Of a DNA stretch of 64,000 nt, positions 47,280 through 59,898 are shown in pieces. The notes below the pieces were generated by a model. The model made no database searches and had not been told where the DNA came from. It saw only the letters and a program-made list of their open reading frames with translations. Origin of the DNA: Sipunculus nudus (taxonomy: Eukaryota > Annelida > Sipuncula > Golfingiida > Sipunculidae); NCBI GenBank assembly GCA_026874595.1, contig CM049313.1:34623159-34687158 (forward strand), written 5' to 3'. The translations under genes were made by a program, and so were the position numbers. Within the stretch, counting starts at the first letter, position 1, and each line of letters starts with the position of its first letter.

Positions 47280-49015
47280 TATCCCCAGACAAAGTCGGGG
47301 GATACTATGTTTTCATACCGGTCCCGCCGCCGCCGCATATAAATCTTGTTGGCGCGATAACTCAAAAAATATTTCACGGATCTTTACCAAACTTGGTATA
47401 TGTATAGATATGGGTGAGAGGAAGACGTCTCTGTAAAATGAGGTCATGACCTTCATTAGGAGAGTGTCCCTGACCTTGAATAGGTCCAACTTTGGGGAAA
47501 ATCACAGAAATTCTTTAAATATCTCAAGAAATCTTGCATGAATTGATCCCAAAATCAAGTTGATCGAAGATAATGGATAGGGTTGTCATGTTCAAGAAAC
47601 TGGTGGCGCCACCTATTATTTTTTACTTGTTTTCATGCCTTTTAATACCCCCAAAATTACCACTTGACAGTACTGTGAGCATTATAAGTCAAAAACTAAT
47701 GGACAGATTTCTTTTATATTTTGCATATACATAAATATGGGTTATAGGATGATGTTTATTTAAATTGGGGTCATGGCCTTTCCTATGAGAGTGGCCTTGA
47801 CCTTGAATATTCCCATATTGGGTGAAAATTTACACAAAATGTTTAATATCTCAGTAAGGGATACATGGAATGATCCAAAAATCAAATTAACCGAAGATCT
47901 TGGATAGCTTTGTCTTTTGCAGAAGACAGGTGGCGCCACCTTGTGTCGTTTTCTTGTTAAAATTATGTTAACGCAATTACTTTGTAAAAATTTGAGGTTC
48001 AGTAACCAAACCCACAGGTTTGATGCATCTTATCAACGGCTAGGTCAAGTTTGAACATGGATGACCTTGATGCATTTTTTTCAAGGTCACAGCAGTGATT
48101 ATGCTAAACTGATTTAAGGGCAATAACTAATAAAGAATTAGTGGTACAGTCACCAAACCTACAGTTTAGATGCATCTTATCAAGGGCTAGGCCAAGTTCG
48201 ATTATGGATGACCCTGATGCATTTTTCAAGGTCACAGAGGCGATAACGCTGAAATGATGTCAACTTTAATATCTCACTTAGGGATGCATGGATCGGTCCA
48301 AAAATCAAATTAACCGAAGATCTTGGATAGCTTTGTCTTTTGCAGAAGACAGGTGGCGCCACCTTGTGTTGTTTTCTTTTTAAAATGATGTTAACGCAAT
48401 AAATTTGTAAGAATTTGAGGTACAGTCACCAAACCCACAGGTTTGATGCATCTTATCAACGGCTAGGGCAAGTTCGAACATGGATTACCTTGATACATTT
48501 TTCAAGGTCACAGCAGCAATTATGCTAAAATGATACAAGGGCAATAACTCGAACAGAATTTGTGGTAAAGTCACCAAACCTACAGTTTCGATGCATCTTA
48601 TCAAAGGTTAGGCCAAGATCGAATATGGATGACCTTGATGCATTTTTCAAGATCACAGATGCGATAGCACTGAAATGATGTTAACTTTAATATCTCACTG
48701 AGGGAAGCATGGATTGATCCAAAAATTTAAAATTGATATAAGATCTTTGATAGCATTGTTTTCTGCAGAAGACAGGTGGCGCCACCTTATGTTGTTTTCT
48801 TGCTAAAATGATGTTTAAACTGAATAACTTTGTAAGAATCTGAGGTACAGTCACCAAACCCACAAGTTTGATGCATCTTATCAACGTCTAGGTCAAATTT
48901 GAAAAGAAACCATGGTGGCTTGCCAAGTGTCAGATTCTGCATCTGAATTCAAGATGTGATCCTATTCTTCGAGGCTGGGGGGAGGGGGGGGGGGGGGTTT
49001 AATTGTCTAGGGATA
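47280..49015. mobile_element. Array-bearing non-autonomous element, family A, copy 2
   Basis: The ends TATCCCCAGACAA and TTGTCTAGGGATA are inverted repeats with one mismatch. The left end forms a hairpin with GGGGGATA, followed by CTATGTTTT, CCGG and (CCG)n, mirroring the right end of the element at 15458-17175. Inside, GACAGGTGGCGCCACCTT recurs at 47925, 48348 and 48771 (423-bp period), with a fourth palindrome near 47603. Units 2 and 3 of the FoxQ2 array lack the element; the insertion relative to them spans about 47276-49042, slightly more than the inverted ends. No coding capacity. Confidence 0.75.
47925..48900. repeat. Tandem array, 423-bp period
   Basis: Two full units and part of a third start at 47925, 48348 and 48771. 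Repeated phrases are GATGCATCTTATCAA, TTTTTCAAGGTCACAG and GTCACCAAACC. The motif TCAAGGTCA, on either strand, occurs intact about seven times in the whole element. Confidence 0.85.
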
Positions 49016-49350
49016 CTATGTGCCAAGAAATATCTAGTTAATATGTATTTTATAAACACCAACTTTAATTTCTTTTTCAAGAAATCCTCCTACTTAATTT
49101 GACAAAATATAAATTTGAACTATTCGTGAACCACCTAAATATGAAATTAAGCTCTTCGAGACCTACCATAGGTGTTGTTTCAGGAAGTGCAGGACACCTC
49201 CCAGTTGGGCATAACACGTTATATAAACACACAGCAACCGCGCGCCGAAGAGTTTCAGTGAAATTTAATTAATTATTTTAATGATAAAGAAGGCTTGCAT
49301 TTGAAATTCAAATATTGCGTCATTTACGACGGTACGTTACACACACATAC

Positions 49351-49351
<1 letters not shown>

Positions 49352-49401
<50 letters not shown>
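49352..49401. repeat. (TA)n microsatellite
   Basis: About 50 bp of TA. The same position in the next unit (57061-57071) has only a few repeats, so the array length changed after duplication. Confidence 0.95.
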
Positions 49402-49405
<4 letters not shown>

Positions 49406-49760
49406 CGTGGTGACATAAATGCGGACCAAACTGTCTCAATAGTGAAGCCTGCTTTTCTAGCGAAGCAGTTGGGATGCCGGATATATGCGCCACCGGCATG
49501 GGTTCGAATCCCGGGATTTTTCTTCGCAACTAATGGGGGCTCGTCCGGGATGACGGCAAACTTTCTGGCCAAGGGAATGGTAGTTTGAAGTAATTTTGCA
49601 ATCACCACCACCTAGTTCACCAAAATTGTGACTCCTGGGACAGTTATAAAAGCGGACCGAACTGTATCGCTATTCGAACTTACTATTCTAGCGAAGCGGT
49701 CAGTATGCCGGATATGTGCGCTACCAACATGGGTTCGAATCCCGGATCGGCCCAATATTT
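49402..49760 (+). mobile_element. Paired tRNA-like SINE, unit 1/2 junction
   Basis: Two related segments each have an A-box-like TAGCGAAGC(A/G)GT and a B box GGGTTCGAATCCCGG, near 49459-49513 and 49690-49744. Each is preceded by GCGGACC(A/G)AACTGT. Neither makes a full cloverleaf with an acceptor stem. The pair is repeated in the next unit at 57.07-57.43 kb. Confidence 0.55.
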
Positions 49761-51975
49761 TCCCATGAACAATTTGTCTTCGAAGCAATATATCTCATAA
49801 TTATACCAGGAATTAGGTCCACCTTTGTTTGCAATTTTCCTTGAAACCGCGTTTTGTATGACACTATGCTATACCTCATTTAAAATGTTATCGTTCCCGC
49901 AGTGACCTCGCCGATATGAGAATAAATAACTTTTAATGTGCACATCATTTTGAGTGATTTTTGCTTGTTTTGTGATTTGCGTGGAGGTTACCACAGCAAA
50001 TAGCCGAACTGCCTTCGGCAAAGACTGGATTGCCTGTGTGGTCACCTGGTGATCTGTTCATTTAAGTAATACAAACAACCTGCAACGACTCCAAAACCAG
50101 TAACCAGTCAAAGATCATCGAATGGCCCCGCGTCCTATTCCGCTTCGCAAATGTAAACATCGTGACTGACCAGGTCTTCAAGGTAAACATTACGGTGTAT
50201 GAATTTCTTGTCACGAGCATAGCGCCACAAATTAAATGTAAAAAAAAATATTCATAAATATCTTATTGAGACAGTATCCAGAGGAAAATCTAAATTTTCT
50301 TTTAATTTTTAGAATATAAACAAATGAGACATTAAAGCCAATGACATTAAAATATTAAACTTGGCATCACATTTGTAAATATACACTTTTCCAAAATAGG
50401 AGAAATAGCATTTCTGTAACATAATGTAAATAAAAAATATCCAAAAAAATTATTGAGAAAAAAAGTTTTTCCCTGGAAAACTGCACAGGCATAAAGTTCG
50501 TTCCTAAAATGTAACAGATCTCGTTAACTGGATCTATGCATGGTGAAGTCAGAATCAAGAACAACGTCAAGTTAAGTAAGAAATCAATTAACAGAGTAAG
50601 AAACAAATTAATGTATACATACCAGTAACGTTTAGAGCCCCGTTAGGTGTAATAATACACATCATTACATATACATCTTATGTCAACTTTATTTGAAAAC
50701 TGGGAAATAAAACAGTTTAAACAGGAAAGGGGAAAATATTTCAGAACTACCCCATTTCAAGAGCTGCCAGCATAAACGGTTTTGGGATAACAAAAGGCAT
50801 CACTGATGGCACACTTGCCTATAGTTAAACACATGAGGACTATCTCGAAGCCCTTGTTGTTTTTATTATTAGAGGTTTACTTTAATATTATAACCTTGTA
50901 TAAATGCAAAGTACCATATTTTCATATTTAAAAGTATAAAATACATAATCTGCAAAACTGATTAGAAATGGATATCATCAAAATTAAGTATCTTTTTAAA
51001 ATCGATTTCATCAGGTTCATTTTATATCCTTGATCGTGCATGATGGACATATCAGAGCAACATGAGGTTCAATCTTCGATAATTTATAGCCACTTCGTAA
51101 ACAATAAAAATGTATTCTGTCTTCTCGGCTGATATCCCTGTATCAATCTTGATATACTGCCGGTAAGTGATTTATACATCTTATTTTTTAGCATGCTTAG
51201 AATAATAAAAATTATACGTGTGTAAAGCCAAGGTTTTTTTTTCAATTACGTGTATTACATAATTCCTACTGCATATTATATATTTTCTTCCAGGGTACAT
51301 TTTATCTTACATATATGCAAAGAATGTCTCCCCGGCAACCATCTCGTAATTACCTGAAGGTCAAACATAGATATCAGGTGCAAATCTGTCACGCGAGTAT
51401 TTTTGTGACAAAAGGGCCTGGAGTCTTGGAAGCAGCCTTATCAAGCCGAAACAGGGACAGAAGAATAAAAGAAGAAAAGAAACTTGTGCCCTCCGGAGAA
51501 CAAAGAGCTCTCCCCTTCCCCCTGAAAAAAAATCTGGACTTAAAAATTGGTAGGGAAATAACCAACAACTATATTCCACCCATCCGTTCCGGGGGACGCC
51601 TTAATGAAAATTTTAATTAATAAAGAAATAACCATACACCCTACCTAGCAGCAAAGGAGCAGGTTAAAGTAATCGGTGGTTCCACTGACGGGAAGAATGT
51701 ATATGATTTCATTCTGTTGTACATTGATTAGATGACTTTGAGGACTTTTCCATATATGCCTTGTTTCATTAGCATATCCCATAAAAGTTATGCTGAATGC
51801 AGTCAAATGCTTATGGTAATAAATAAATACACTATAAAGTCTGCCTTTTTTATTATATTAAATATTCGATGTTAAACCTTATAAAACCTCTGTATTGTTT
51901 ACTATGCATACCCCTAAAGAAATGTCAATCTGCACATTTTACACGCTGATAAGATTATATAGCTATATAATTATT

Positions 51976-52246
51976 TCTATCAAACCTACAGGAAACCAGA
52001 CATCCGTAGTAGTCTCGCGTTCATTCCCACGATCAAAGCACAATCTGTTACTCGCGAGTTGTAGTTACTCTGACGGTCACAGCGTGATGTCGGTCAGTGT
52101 TGACCGATGACATATAAACCGTAACTAGCTTTATACATACATGTATTTAATAAAAATCATCGGACATATTTAATCAATTGCCGGCCGTGTACCACCTGTA
52201 GACCAGCCCGGCGGGGCGTCTGTTTGAGGTTGTTTCGCCGTCTACC
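51976..52246 (+). promoter_or_regulatory. FoxQ2 upstream module A, unit 2
   Basis: ATTCCCACGATCAAAG at 52023-52038 has both the CSL-type and TCF/LEF-type sites intact, unlike module A of unit 1. CATATAAACC replaces the TATA-like string of unit 1. Confidence 0.55.
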
Positions 52247-53458
52247 TTGACAAAACTCTGTGATATATATAACGATATATTTTACAAACAGAAATGAACT
52301 ATTTTAAACACAGTACTGAATATCCTCTGAATAATGCAAATCTACCTACGACGGTTACTATTGTAGATTTTTTGCCCCTATATATAAAATATTAAACATT
52401 TATTATTATGCAGTCTGTCTATTCATTAAGTTTTTTGTTTTTCTGGAAACCATATAATTTTAATGTTATTCGTTTTATTTCTCAACAATTTTTTTGCTTA
52501 CTGAAAAAAAATTCTATCAGCAAAGATTATAGTTTTGTTAAGATGGAAAACTAATATCTGCGTCTATGACATATGTAGTATCTCATCAATCTTGCAGTTA
52601 GGGTTATTTAGAATGCAGTAAAATTCACTTACCAACTAGAGCTCAAGGTCAGACCTAAGTATCAGGTGCAAATATGTTACCTGTGAGCATTGCTGTGATC
52701 AAAGAAAAGAATTTTCTCGTCTTTTTACTATCAATGGACCAAAGGAACCCCCCCCCCCCAAATAAAAAAAAATAAATACTAATAATTAATATAAATACTT
52801 GCCCCAAATATCGACATAGCAATAAACTCATCAACAGCAATATTCTTTTCGATGGTGCCTTAAGAAAAAAACTAACCATACAACCCTGTCTTGTATCTTA
52901 CGTAAAATACTGGGTTATTCCACCACCTATATGTAATGGTTTCATTCTTTATTTAATAAATTTCAATATATTTCCATTTAAATTCAGTTTCCTTAGCACA
53001 CACCATATAAAAGATATATTTTATGCAGTCAAATGCTTTGGAAAAATCAGTTAATATGAAATAAAATCTGCCTCCTGTTTGTGTTGACTATTTTTATTTT
53101 AGACCCATTTGGTCAACTGTGCGGTATAAATTAAACCATGACAGCACTTTTGATTCTATTTCTTGCTTTTACATGGATTCATATATAATGCTTTTTGAAA
53201 AAGAATGTGCGCAAAGGTGAAAATATAATATATTTTCGAAAAAAAAAACACTGAGTAGTCTGTACATTTTATTTTTGATAAGATATAAATGTAATATCTG
53301 CTAGCAGATAAAAGATTGAATCATATATTATACCTTTAAGGTTTTGAGCGGCACATGGTTTAAACACCAACACAACAACGAGACCTGTCGTTAGAATTTA
53401 AGGAAAGCGGCACTAGACTTACTAATAATAATAAATACACGTACAAATTATATACTTA

Positions 53459-53728
53459 CTTCTATCCAACTAGGAATCCAGACATCCGTAGTCGTCTCGT
53501 GTACATTCCCACGATCAAAGCATAATCTAAAACTCGTGATTTGTAATTACTATGACGGTCACAGCGTGTTCTCGGCCAGAGTTTACCGGTGATAAACACC
53601 GTAAAATCACTGGCTTAAGGTATATTTAATAAAAATCATCGCACATATTTCATTAATTACTGGCCGTGTACCGCTCGTGAACCAGCCCCGTGGGGCGTCT
53701 GTAAGAGCTTGTATGGCCGTCTGAGTTG
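53459..53728 (+). promoter_or_regulatory. FoxQ2 upstream module B, unit 2
   Basis: ATTCCCACGATCAAAG is at 53505-53520, about 365 bp upstream of the TATA box, with the same flanking blocks as module B of unit 1. Confidence 0.6.
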
Positions 53729-53749
53729 GTGGTTAACACTGGGTTGTAT

Positions 53750-53920
53750 ATGTTTGAACTTCGGGGTTTATTAGCTTAATGTAACTGTCCGGGCCCGGGC
53801 TCGTGCCCGACTGAATATCAGTAATCAACTGACCATCAACCTAGGCTGTGATAATTTTAATTTACTGTCGTATGTTATGAGACTATATATACAGGTACGG
53901 TATGTAAGCAAACCAGCACT
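53750..53920 (+). promoter_or_regulatory. FoxQ2 core promoter, unit 2
   Basis: TATATATA at 53884-53891, with the conserved GTCCGGGCCCGGGC and TTTATTAGCTTAATGTAACT blocks upstream. Confidence 0.7.
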
Positions 53921-54012
53921 TTCTCTCTGGAGCTCGGACACACTGACCATAGGAAAATCACTCACTGATACACTGGAAATTTTGACGGACTAACTGCCAG
54001 ATACAATATTAC

Positions 54013-55373
54013 ATGGAAGAAATCAGCAGCATCGGTAAGTAGTTTAAGGTATCAGTTTTTTCTGTTATAAAAGGGGCGTGGAAGGGTAATCGACAGGTCT
54101 ATGTTGACCATACCACTTTGAAATACAAAGCATAATACTGACAGATAATACAGTGTATTATACACTATTGTTCCTTAAGTAATGAATGAGAAAGAAAACG
54201 AAACAGAATTTTGCATGGGGATTCGATGAGCTATATCCTTGGCTGCAATAACAATTGATTTTCAATCATCATTTGTCTCTCCCTGTTTTCAAGAGCATCC
54301 TTAACTATTTGATTATTATATTTTTATTTTATTTTATTACATTTTTATGAAACTATGTACGTTTTGTATATAATCTGAGTCACAGGACAGATCTGTTTTA
54401 ATATACTCTGATTAAAATAACTGTTCACTTTATGACTGTGTTCTTCACGCTGGACCAGTTTTAACTTGATTATCTTTTGTTTTCAGCGTCTCCGCTGTCA
54501 CCAGTATCAAATATCAGCTCACATTCCAGTGAGATGACTGTTCAAAAAAACGATGCTTATGACATGAAAACGTCACCAATGTCCGTGGACGATTTAGATC
54601 TCAGCTTCTCAGATGCAAATGAGGCGTTCCCGGAAATGACGCAGGGGGACGTTTTCGGTCTGCCAAGGGAAGGCGGGAAGAAGCCTGTCCTGTCTTATAT
54701 TGGGATCATTGCCATGGCCACCATGAGCTCCCCCAAGAAAAAGATGCTCCTGTCTGAGATTTACCAGTGGATCTCGGAGAAATTCTTGTACTTTAAACAA
54801 AAAGATCGAAGCTGGAGAAACAGCATTCGTCATAATCTGTCACTTAATAAATGTTTCGTCAAGTCAGGTCGCAGCGAAAACGGCAAAGGAAACTACTGGA
54901 CAATACATCCGGCTAATTTGGAAGACTTCAGCAAGGGCGATTTCCACCGACGCCGAGCGCGCAGGCGCGTCCGGAAGAGTGAAGACATGCACCTTCATCA
55001 AACTAAATATCTGACCACTACGTCACTTCCGGGAGAGTGCATGCATGCCACTCCAAATGGCTATGTACCAATGTCCAGCACAGTTTTACCAACCAATGTC
55101 CTGACGCAGATGTTTGGGGCTGAAAACATTTTAACTCGCGAAGAGCAACTAAGTCAGTACTTCTCAGCTGTTAACCCCGTTGGCGCACCAACTGTCAATC
55201 ATATGACGTCGTCATTGGCATCACAAGTGTCCGAGCCTGCAACTTTTACCTCATCACCATTTTCCGACAGGTCACCTTTAACGGTGGCCTACTCGCACGG
55301 TTATCAGTTACTGTCGCCCCCTCTTGCGGCCTGCCGTGAAAATGGTTGGCAAGACTTTTTGGTCCCATTGTAA
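54013..55373 (+). CDS. foxq2: FoxQ2-type forkhead transcription factor, copy 2
   Basis: Exons 54013-54034 and 54487-55373 join over a 452-bp intron to 302 residues starting MEEISSI. The domain layout is as in copy 1. This copy has two unusual changes inside the forkhead domain: Ile86 to Thr in the first helix (IAMATMSS) and Glu129 to Lys in the otherwise near-invariant NECF after the recognition helix (LSLNKCFV). Against copy 3, exon 2 differs at 18 bases, 10 of them changing the residue. That fits mild relaxation of constraint, but the reading frame, splice sites and promoter are all intact, so I call it a gene. Confidence 0.87.
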
Positions 55374-55646
55374 CCAAGTGGCATTTCTTTAAACACTTTG
55401 AATGTTTTGATTTGCATAACACATGACTTTTCTTAATGTGATATCTGTGAAATGACAATAACTGTGATAACTTCCCTATGGAAAAACTGAATGTCTGTTA
55501 TCGTTCTCTTCTTGTTTAAATGAATGATCATTATGTTAATTATTATGACTGAAATATGATAATTAGTATATACATTTATATGTCGACAACATCTGTGATA
55601 CTCTTAATGTTATATTTGTATTAATTGTTTTTTTTTAAACGAATAT

Positions 55647-55657
55647 AATAAAATAAA
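55647..55657 (+). terminator. Poly(A) signals, FoxQ2 copy 2
   Basis: Two overlapping AATAAA hexamers about 274 bp after the stop. Confidence 0.75.
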
Positions 55658-57072
55658 TGTATATCTTTAAATACGTTTATTAGTCTTAAATTCGACAGAT
55701 AATCTCACAGGTACTTGTCCTTCATGGTTTTATAAATTCGAGACATGATCAGCATAATCTGATCTGATTTACTGTCCACCTAATCTGACTTACTGTCCCC
55801 TACGTTCCTTACGTGCTTTACTTACACCGGTTCTGGTACAGGGTCAAGAATCAGCCCAAAGAGAGCGGGTGTCACATGTTTAAAAGGGTATAATCAGGAG
55901 CAATATTATGGCTATTCTTTCATACTATCAGTTCAGTTTGCTTTATACAAAATAATTCCCAGCAAGACAATCCCAGCACACAGTCTCAGTATCTCGCATA
56001 CGGCTGTTTTACACATTGTAATGGCTCTGCGTGTTCACCATAACAAGGTCCCGTTACCGGAGGTCCAATCGTTAACCGCAACACGTGGTGTTTCAGCCAG
56101 CGGGAACATGTATACTTAAATTTTCTGGGCCAAGTCAGTCAGTCACTCCTGATTGACATGTGTAATGGCTCCACGCGCTGTGTTTATGTTGACACCTGTG
56201 ATCGCGCACAGTCCAGTTTTTATAACTCGTTTACAGGAGTAAGCATACGGTTTTAAGGCAATATTTTGGCAGGTACAGTTTAATTGAAAGGGAAGAAGCT
56301 ATTTTTCGTGTTAATTCAACATGCTTTATAGGTGATTGGGCCCTTTATAAAATTTCGAACTGGATGCTAAATGCGATACCACGTTCTCTTTGGTCTGATT
56401 ACAATTCTTTATTCCTTGCCAGCCCAAGCAAGGTTAAAAGGAGGAAGATTTTGGACGACTGCAGTGTAAATCAACGCTTTAGGAGTGCAGCTGTCCAAGA
56501 ATTAGACACGTTTCCATAATATAGAATTCACCAAGGATGAATTAAGTCGACCTGTTCTTATATATTCGTGCCCTGGCAGTGACTGCAGTTTTGCCGGATA
56601 TATAGAAATATAAATGTCTAAATACCTTTTGCTTCCCCATTTACGATCCGTCCATGCATAAGGTCTTAATCCTTGGTTGACTGTAGTATTTTCAAGGGCC
56701 TACCCGAATTCAATCCTGTCCTATTTGAAATGTTTAAAGTCCCATCATAAATACGTTTTTTATAAACACCAACTTTGATTTCTTTTTCAAGAAATCCTCT
56801 TACTTATTTTGACAAAATATAAATATGCAACATTCGTGAACCACCTAAATATGAAATTAAGCTCATCGAGACCTACCATGGGTGTTATTTCAGGAAGTGC
56901 AGGACACCACCCAGTTGGGCATGACAGGTTATATATAAACACAACAACCGCGCGCCGGGGAGATTGAGTGAAATTTAATTAAATATTTTAAAGCTATAGA
57001 AGGCTTGCATTTGAAATTTAAATATTGCCTCATTTACGACGGTACGTGACACACACATACGTATATATATAT

Positions 57073-57430
57073 GGTTACGTGGTGACATAAATGCGGACCG
57101 AACTGTCTCGCTAGTAAATCCTGCTTTTCTAGCGAAGCAGTTGGGACGCCGGATATATGCGCCACCGGCATGGGTTCGAATCCCGGGATTTGTCTTCATA
57201 ACAAACGGGGGCGCGTCCGGGATGACGGCAAACTTTGTGGCCCAGGGAATGGTGGTTTGAAGTAATTTTGCAATCACCGCCACCTACTTCACCAAAAGTG
57301 TGACTCCTGGGACAGTTAATAAAAGCGGACCGAACTGTCTCGCTATTGAAACTTACTTTCAAGGGAAGCGGTCAGTATGCCGGACATGTCCGCCGGCGAC
57401 ACGGGCTCGAATCCCGGATCGGTCCAATAT
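57073..57430 (+). mobile_element. Paired tRNA-like SINE, unit 2/3 junction
   Basis: This is the counterpart of 49402-49760. TAGCGAAGCAGT and GGGTTCGAATCCCGG lie near 57131-57185. The second half has GGGAAGCGGTCAGTATGCC and GGGCTCGAATCCCGG (57364-57417), a B box with one change. Confidence 0.55.
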
Positions 57431-59626
57431 TTTCCCATGAACAATTTGTCTTCGAAGCAATATATCTTATAATTATACCAGGAATTAGGTCCACCTTTCT
57501 TTGCAATTTTCTCTGAAACCGCGTTTGGTATGACACTATGCTTTACCTAATTTAAAATGTTATCGTTCCCGCAGTGACCTCGCCGATATGAGAATAAATA
57601 ACTTTTAATGTGCACATCATTTTGAGTGATTTTTGCGTGTTTTGTGATTTGCGTGGAGGTTACAGCAAACAGCCGAACTGCCTTGGGCAAAGACCGGATT
57701 GCCTGTGGTCGCCTGGTGATCTGTTCATTCTAAACAAGCCAAGTAAGACAAACAACCTCCAACGCCTCCAACTACCAGTAACCAGTCAAAGATCATCAAA
57801 AACTTGAATGCCCCCGCGTCCTATTCCGCTTCTCAAATGTAAACATCGTCACTGACCAGGTCTTTAAGGTAAACATTACGGTGTATGAATTTCTTGCCAC
57901 GAGCATAGCGCCACAAAATAAATCTAAAACATATATTTAAAAATTTCTTATTGAGACATTATCCAAAGGAAAATTAATATTTTCTTTTAATGTTTAGAAT
58001 ATTAACAAATGAGCCATTAAAGCCAATGACATTAAAATTTAATCTTAGCATCACCTTTGTAAATATATACCTCTCCAAAATAGGAAAAATAGCATTTCTG
58101 TAACATAATGTAAATAAAAAATATCCAACAAAATTATTGAGAAAAAAAGGTTTTCCCTAGAAAACTGCACAGGCCCAAAGTTCGTTCCTAAAATGTAACA
58201 GACTCGTTAACTGGATCCATGCATTGTGAAATCAGAATCAAGAACAATGTCAAATTAAGTAAGAAATCAATTAACATTAGAGTAAGCAACAAATTAATGT
58301 ATACATACCAGTCACTAATACAGCCCCATGATATAATAACACACATCATTACATATACATCTTATGTCATCTTTATTTGAAAACTGGGAAATAAAACAGT
58401 TTAAACAGGAAAGGGGAAAATATTTCAAAATTCACTCATTTCAAGAGCTGCCAGCATAAAAGGTTTTGGGATATTAAATGGAATCACTGATGCCACACTT
58501 GCGTATAGTTAAACACATGACGATAATCTCTAGGCCCTTGTTGTTTTTATTATTAGAGGTTTACTCAAATAACCTTGTATAAATGCAAAGTACCATCTTT
58601 TCATATTTAAAAGTATAAAATACATAATCTGCAAAACTGATTAAAAATTGGATATCATCAAAATTCAGTATCTTTTTAAAATCGATTTCATCAGGTTCAT
58701 TTTTTATCCTTGATCGTGCATGATGGATATATCAGCGCAACCTGAGATTCAATCTTCGATAATTTATAGCCACTTCGTAAACAATATAAATGTATTCTGT
58801 CTTCTCGGCTGATATCCCTGTATCGATCTTGATATACTGCCGGTTTGTTTTTAGCATGCTTGGAATAATAAAAATTATACGTGTGTAAAGCCAAGGTTTT
58901 TTTTCAATTACACGTATATATAATTCCTACTGCATATTATATATTTTCTTACAGGGTACATTTTACCTTACATTTTTGCAAAGAATGTCTCCCCGACACC
59001 TCGTAATTACCTGAAGGTCAAACATAGATACCAGGTGCAAATCTGTCACGTGAGTATTTTTGTGACATACAGTCTTGGAAGCAGCCGTATCCAGCCGAAA
59101 CAAGGAGAGGAGAATAAAAGAAGAAAAGAAACTTGAGCCCTCCGGGGAACAAAGAGCTCCCCCCCCCCCTTCCCCTGAAAAAAAATCTGGACTTAAAAAT
59201 TGGTAAGGAAATAATCAACAACTATATTCCACCCATCCGTTCCTGGGAACGCCTTAATGAAAATTTTCATAATAAAGAATTAACCAGACACCCTACCTAG
59301 TAGCAAAGGAGCAGGTTAAAGTAATCGGTGGCTCCACTGACGGGTAGAATGTATATGATTTCATTCTGTTGTACATTGATTAGATGACTTTGAGGACTTT
59401 TCCATATATGCGTTGTTTCATTAGCATATATCATAAAAGTTATGTTGAATGCAGTCAAACGCTTTGGGTAATCAATAAATATACTATAAAGTCTGCCTTT
59501 TCATTATATTAAATATTACATGTTAAACCTTATAAAACCTCTGCATTGTTTACTACGCATACCCCTAAAGAAATGTCAATCTGCACATTTAACACGCTGA
59601 TAAGATTATATAGCTATATAATTATT

Positions 59627-59898
59627 TCTATCAAACTACAGGAAACCAGACATCCATAGTAGTCTCGCGTACATTCCCACGATCAAAGCACAATCTATTA
59701 CTCGCGAGTTGTAGTTACTCTGACGGTCACAGCGTGATGTCGGTCAGTGTTGACCGATGACATATAAACCGTAACTAGCTTTATACATACATGTATTTAA
59801 TAAAAATCATCGCACATATTTAATCAATTGCCGGCCGTGTTCCACCTGTAGACCAGCCCGGCGGGGCGTCTGTTTGAGGTTGTTTAGCCGTCTACCTT
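59627..59898 (+). promoter_or_regulatory. FoxQ2 upstream module A, unit 3
   Basis: ATTCCCACGATCAAAG is at 59673-59688. Flanks are almost identical to module A of unit 2. Confidence 0.55.

Larger units (their letters stand above)
38280..50355 (+). repeat. FoxQ2 tandem duplication unit 1 (12.1 kb with insertions)
   Basis: From about 38280 the sequence is collinear with units starting near 50356 and 58039. Removing the Helitron-rich block (about 39155-41840) and the 47.28-49.02 kb element leaves about 7.6 kb, the length of the other units. The left boundary is where similarity to the junctions at 50356 and 58039 begins. Confidence 0.85.
50356..58038 (+). repeat. FoxQ2 tandem duplication unit 2 (7.7 kb)
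   Basis: Collinear with units 1 and 3. It lacks the Helitrons, the 80-bp insertion and the 1.74-kb element of unit 1 and so preserves the empty sites. Spacing to unit 3 is about 7.68 kb at the unit start and 7,610 bp at the gene. Confidence 0.9.

Noticed and set aside
49402-49760. Genuine tRNA genes
   Set aside because: B boxes are strong but no acceptor stem or complete cloverleaf can be drawn; SINE origin fits better.
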